A stretch of DNA of 64,000 nt, from positions 2,919,001 through 2,983,000 of the forward strand of contig CP099839.1 of NCBI GenBank assembly GCA_030062745.1, read 5' to 3'. Positions 59,290 through 64,000 of the stretch are shown in pieces. Made by a program: the position numbers and the translations under genes. Each line of letters begins with the position of its first letter. Position 1 is the stretch's first letter. The notes beneath the pieces are model-generated. The model ran no database searches and was not told the DNA's origin. It saw nothing but the letters and a program-made list of their open reading frames with translations. This DNA is from Capitulum mitella (taxonomy: Eukaryota; Arthropoda; Thecostraca; Pollicipedomorpha; Pollicipedidae).

Positions 59290-60899
59290 ATGGCCCACCA
59301 ACCGCTTGCACTGCCACCTGTCGACAGGCAGGCATGTATGCCGCGATACTGAGACCAAGTGTACATCTGAATGGTTCGCTTCTGATAGTTTTCATTTTGT
59401 TAGTTTGCAATCGTTGCATTAAATGCAGATTGACATAGCGTTGGTTTCGCAGTTATTTTTGACAGGGTTGGCAGATTTCAGCCATTGTCTGGTTTAAACC
59501 GTTTTGAACCATGGTTTAAACCGGTCCGTCTGAATCGATTTAAGTCACCCGATGGTTTAAACTAGCCAGCGCAGTTCAATTTCAGTCACCCACGGCTTCT
59601 TGTCATGAAATCATAACTTGTTCTTTTAAGGTTAGGTGTCACACGGCTTTTTGGAACTGACTGATTGAGATCAAAATTGCCATTTTCAAAACTGATGCCC
59701 GGCCTTACATTATTCACAACCTCAAACCGAGCATCCATGATATCCAGTCACAGCCAAGGATAAATGCAGAGATGAAGGGATGGGGATATGCACTGGATTC
59801 TTCGGAATGCAACCCTCATTGGGAGGTAGGTGACTCCGTTAATGAAGCTCCTGATCTTGTTGGGTGCTGGAAGGAATATCTACGAGTAGGTGGAATACCA
59901 ACTTCATTGACTGTGGCCGGCTGTAACCGGCATACATTAATAAAAGTCATTGGCTGGCATTAATTCAATTTAAGCCGTTTCTTTCCAACCCGGTTTTTAA
60001 GAATCTGTGCAGTGTCGCTCGTTGTGGCTCGTCGGGAACTTTGTCGCAGTTGTCCTCGGGATGCTGAGGTCGGCGATCAGTTCTGGTCGACCTGGGCAAG
60101 GGCGGCGAAGTGTGTCCGGAACTACGTCAGCAGACCCTGGACTTGTGGCGCTGACTGGGATCGAAGACGTCTGACCAAAGGCTGATGGATGGAACTCCCC
60201 GCGGGCGGCCTTGTCATGTGTCGGCTGGCGCAATGAAAATAAACTGCTTCGATTTGGAGGGCAATTTGGAGCAGATTGACGGGTTATTGGGCAACGCCAC
60301 TATGTCTTGGTTCGTCAGCTAACTCCGTCCCGCGCCGACAAGGACGATAATAAGACGAAACGGGCGGCGTGGTCAGTGGGGTTAAGACAACAACATAGTG
60401 CTTCCATCTCTGCGGCATGCAGGGGAAATTGTGGTGGGTGATAACGCAGAAACGTGCGGATAAACATCTGACGTATCGCTTGAGAAAATGTTAGAAGGAA
60501 GGGAATTGGCCGTGGTGATGATTATTGGTGGGAAATAGTGCCGGCCATTTCACCTGTCACTGAATCGTTCTCATTGGCGAGAACGCGCTGAACATCCAGT
60601 GGCGGTTGGCCGAGTACATCACTGCATGCACGCTCAGAAAGTGGCAGATTCGGCCGCAGAATCGCCGCGATGAAGCCACATTCCACTCATCTGTCGGCCC
60701 ATTTGCGCGCGCTGTCGTGTTATTAAGCGATGTTTCACAAAACCGTCAGAATAAATCGCGGCGGCAAAAATATGGCAGAATTTGTGCTGCCGAGTGGCAG
60801 GCGAGTGGCGCCAATCTGCGGAGATACGACCTCCTGTGGATTTATGCGGGCTTCTGGCACGGGATCCCCGGGCTGACCGTTCTCTTAACGTCGCACCGC

Positions 60900-61180
60900 G
60901 CCACTCGTCATAACGTATTGCGATGTACGTCGCGTCCGCCGGACCGGGGACGGGGGTCGATGGCCGTGACGCGGCCCCTGTGCGGGCGCGGCGCGCGTCA
61001 TCTCGGAATGCCCGGCAGCGACGTCGTCTCCCGGGTATCGGCCTCGGCGCCCGACGCCTCCCGGGGCGGGCTGGGGCGCCTCTGTCGGGCTGTTCGGACT
61101 GGCGGCCGCCTGGGAGCGGCCGGTACGTCACGCGACTCGCTCGAGGCCCTGGAAGAGCCGCTCAAGACCGTGTCTGCAAA
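60900..61180. other. GC-rich island
   Basis: CpG-dense intronic patch without a recognised product. Confidence 0.4.
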
Positions 61181-61679
61181 TTGCGGCGCGTGTGTGCCGA
61201 AGTGGGCGCCGTTCGGATCAGAGTCCATGCTAAATGGAGAGTGCTGCGCACATACTGACCCCCTTGCACAAGAGCTGTTCTAAACATAAGGCAGTTTGTA
61301 ATCGGGAGTGGAGCCCGTTGGCGCTGTAGATTTCCGGCCGGGCTTCGAGACTGCGGCGGGCAGCGTTAGATGTTTGCCCGGGCGGTTAGCTGGTCGTCGC
61401 CTGTGGAAGAATACGAGCGATGTTGCGGGGCGCTCTCCAGCGTCTGCCGTGTACCGATTTTTCCACTCGTCCATAGTCAGGTGATCTCGTGACGTCGATT
61501 TTGATACCCCATGTCGGAAAGCGGCGTTTCAGGCACAAGGGGCACGTTGCTGCCTCATTTACGCTTACGGCGCGATGCGAATAAGTTCGTGGGGTGTTAA
61601 ACACCGACGCAGGAACGTGCAACGCGGCGATCGTGTCAGAAAAGCCTTGTGACGCTGTCCGTCCGTGCCCTTTAGAGAG

Positions 61680-62280
61680 CCCTGATCTTCCACTGACCGG
61701 CCGACCCGTGACACCCTCTCGGCCGGCCGGCTGCCCGGGCGACGTGGTCCGCCGCTGTGCCTGCACGCTTCCCTGGGGCTCGGGACAGCGCTGTGCGGTC
61801 GGCGGCGCCGCCCTCAGCTCGGGCCCAGGGTGTTTGCGCCGACCACGCGCCGAGCGCTGGGCGACCGTGGGCCGTAATTCTAGCCGGGCGGCTCGCGGCG
61901 CGTGGCGACGGTGTGTCCGGGGCGTGCGTCCCGGCGGACGGCCGCTCACCGGCGGCGCGAGCGGCGCCGGCCGGTCGTCGCCGCCGCGGTGCAGGTAGTT
62001 GGGCGCCGTTCATCAGCGCCAATGGCGCGATAGTGGCGCGGCGGCGGCCGACGGCGCCGCGGCCGACGCCGGGCCGCCGTTATCGTCGCCGAGAAATGTG
62101 GCCGCCGCCGGCCGCCGCCGGCCGAAGCTCGATTTACAGCCGCCGCCGCCGCCGCCGGGCCCGCTGACCGATGGTGCCTCGCCGCTGCCGTCCGCAACAA
62201 ACCCTGCGAAGCTGCGCCCCCCTCCCCCACGCCTCCCCGCCCTCCCCTCCATCGCTGCCGGTGCGGACCGAACACAGGCC
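61680..62280. other. GC-rich island
   Basis: Dense CGCCG/GGCCG composition with low-complexity Arg/Ala/Pro open frames on both strands. No recognised product. Confidence 0.45.
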
Positions 62281-62687
62281 AGTTTGGCCGCAATTTTGGT
62301 AATGGTCGGGACGAAGTTGGCGCCACGTGTTGCTGGGACGAACTGCGGCAGTCGCCACGCGTCGGTCGACGGACTGATACGGGCCGGTTTGTTGGGCGTA
62401 GCGGGATTGGGTCGTTTGGGGCCGACATTGCGAAAAATTGAGGCTGTGCCGTGACTGCATACTGGTAGATTTGGCCCCTTGCTCGTCCCAGTAGACCTGG
62501 TTTAGAAGTGCTAGAGACGGGAATTTTGGCTTGTTTTAGTCCAGTGGCTGAAACGTCTCACGCCGTACGCATCACCTCAACGATCAATATGCCACGATAA
62601 AACGGAAAACGAACCTAGCTCATAATGTATTATGAACGGCATAACGCGTCATGCCGTTCCACAAAGTGCGTGTCACAACGGCGCAAT

Positions 62688-63098
62688 CGGGGGCGTCAAG
62701 TTTTGTAAATGATTGGGTGGGCCGAGCCTTCGGCCCGACAACCTAACGTACCCAAATGAGGATTTCTCAACGGATTTAGCCCAGTTTATTTTGATCAGTG
62801 GAAATTTTTGAGTTTTTTGCTACTATTTTTCAAACAAAAATTGTGTATATCCCTTGCGTATAGGTATGTTTGTATGTATATGTATTTAGAAGATAGAAAG
62901 GTAGATACATCACTTTATGCCTTCTGCTATACTTTCTGCCTATCTTTTATCTATTGTGGCCGTTTTTTCGTTATTTTTGCCCAGTTCCCTTTAAAATCGG
63001 CAGAAAATATTGGAGGGGCCCAAACCAATTTTGGAGGGGTCCAAATCAACATTGGGTGGGCCAGGGCCCCCGCGAAAGAATGCAAATCGACACCTCTG
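62688..63098 (-). mobile_element. hAT MITE family C, copy in reverse orientation
   Basis: Minus-strand left end CAGAGGTGTCGATTTGCATT; the other end, read from the + strand, is CGGGGGCGTCAAGTTTTG. Flanks GGCGCAAT and GGCGCAGC share 6 of 8 bases, a decayed target duplication. 411 bp, shorter than the 537-bp copy because it lacks the TA tract. Confidence 0.78.
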
Positions 63099-63803
63099 GG
63101 CGCAGCCATAGGCGTCAGAACGCCAGAAAGCTGAGAAGGCACTGACATGTTGGAATGCCTTGGACCCAGTCATAAGTACCCAGGTTGGATCCGATGTTCT
63201 CTTTCGGCTTTGTTCCTTCCTTCGCTTATAAACTGTGTTGTTTACAGGTGTTACGAGTTTTTGTGGACGTTGAAGCAGTGGATGAGGTCGCTTGCCGTTT
63301 TTTTATAGGCCCCAAAGTTTCTCGATTTTGTGCGGTATTGGTTTCGCGTTAAACCATGAGCCTTTGCGATTGGTTTTGTTTCGCGATCAAAGAAGGTTAA
63401 GGTATCTTTTCTGACGCTTTGATACCCAACTAAAAGAAAACGATTCTTATGATGGAAAGTTAGCCGGAGTTCCACGTGTCTGATTTAAATTCGCTGACAT
63501 TTTTTCCGTTGTAGGTAAGTTCTCGAGCTACACGTGACCTATGGTGGTCCTCAGATGCTGTTTTGGACGTTTTCAAAAGCGTTTTTCCGTGCTCTTGCTG
63601 GCCTCATTGGAAGAACGACTTGAGCAAAATTTCGCCCATTTTGATCGGCGTTTACCCCAGCCACGTGGAGCTTGTCGCTGGGCGCTGCAGTCTTCAGTGC
63701 TGTCTGCGTGTGTGTCTGTCTGTATCGGCAGCTAGCACCAGGCACGTAGGCACGGGTCGGCTCGGGTTCCCATATGAAGCCGTCGGGACCCGTGTTGTTG
63801 GGT

Positions 63804-64000
63804 TTCGGAGTATTATGTGGCGTGGGCTGGGCTAGCACTCAAGGGGTGGGATCTTGACTGTTTGACGGATTGGCTGGCAGTCCAAGAACACAGTTCCCGA
63901 AGCACCGAAGCTATGTTTGTGGACTGCCAGCCAGTCCGTGAAAAAGTCAGGATCACGTTCCTTGGGTGCTAGTTCGGTCCATGTCCCATAATACTCCGAA
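63804..64000. repeat. Long palindrome running to the window edge
   Basis: Arms 63804-63884 and 63920-64000 (81 bp each) are about 85 percent complementary around a 35-bp loop, starting TTCGGAGTATTATG at the left and its complement at the last base. The true outer limit may lie outside. Confidence 0.85.

Larger units (their letters stand above)
52155..64000 (+). other. ABHD2: ABHD2-like intron 2 (start; continues past the window)
   Basis: At least 11.8 kb with no recognisable continuation of the hydrolase; the expected VICPG-like block was not found. It holds GC-rich islands (51900-52370, 53040-53970, 60900-61180, 61680-62280), TA microsatellites, dispersed repeats, a 157-bp MITE, a 411-bp hAT MITE, a 92-nt hairpin and a terminal palindrome, each listed separately. 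Confidence 0.55.

Noticed and set aside
59027..59419. Open frames across the TA microsatellite
   Set aside because: The Ile/Tyr repeats come from TA dinucleotides, not a protein.
60606..61283. 225-codon open frame in ABHD2 intron 2
   Set aside because: Composition-driven, with an overlapping frame of similar quality on the minus strand.
1..64000. CRISPR arrays, rRNA genes, prophage or bacterial operons
   Set aside because: None seen; the DNA has eukaryotic splice structure and the regular arrays present are satellites without spacer-repeat organisation.

Overview
The window is nuclear DNA from an animal, probably an arthropod. Two spliced metazoan genes lie on the + strand. All assigned introns are GT-AG, and coding exons are GC-rich at third positions. 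A short CCTAA (TTAGG-type) run of the kind found at arthropod telomeres sits inside one intron. A crustacean or another arthropod with a moderately large, repeat-rich genome fits, but the sequence does not fix the species. There are no bacterial features, rRNA genes, confident tRNA genes or CRISPR arrays.

Layout: 1-20.6 kb is gene-poor. It holds GC-rich islands, degenerate tandem arrays (about 525-bp, 140-bp and shorter units) and DNA-transposon remnants, plus one weak candidate minus-strand exon near 12.9 kb. A complete Rab GDP dissociation inhibitor gene occupies 20,699-28,919: nine coding exons, 441 residues, with a poly(A) signal at 29,378. From 29.4 to 33 kb there is little apart from hairpins and simple repeats.

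From about 33 to 48 kb the DNA is a transposon graveyard. TTAA-flanked, piggyBac-like non-autonomous elements of 1.2-1.5 kb dominate: family A (2 copies), B (3 copies) and E (1 copy), with a further family, D, at 3.7-4.9 kb. They share one architecture: TTAA, then usually CCC, then a G-tract/C-tract stem-loop just inside the ends, and internal clusters of AGGTCA/TGACCT. Two of them sit inside hAT-type elements that carry 8-bp target duplications. A diverged repeat supplies a paralogous empty site for one insertion.

The second gene is the 5' part of an ABHD2-type alpha/beta-hydrolase (exon 1 at 48,519, exon 2 ending at 52,154). Its catalytic exons lie beyond the right edge. Intron 1 carries a fold-back element with an 11-bp direct flank duplication. 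The visible part of intron 2 (more than 11.8 kb) carries a 157-bp hAT-like MITE, a 92-nt hairpin, a hAT MITE, GC-rich islands and a long palindrome that runs off the end. The two genes have unrelated roles, in Rab recycling and in lipid-ester hydrolysis; no functional link or operon is implied.
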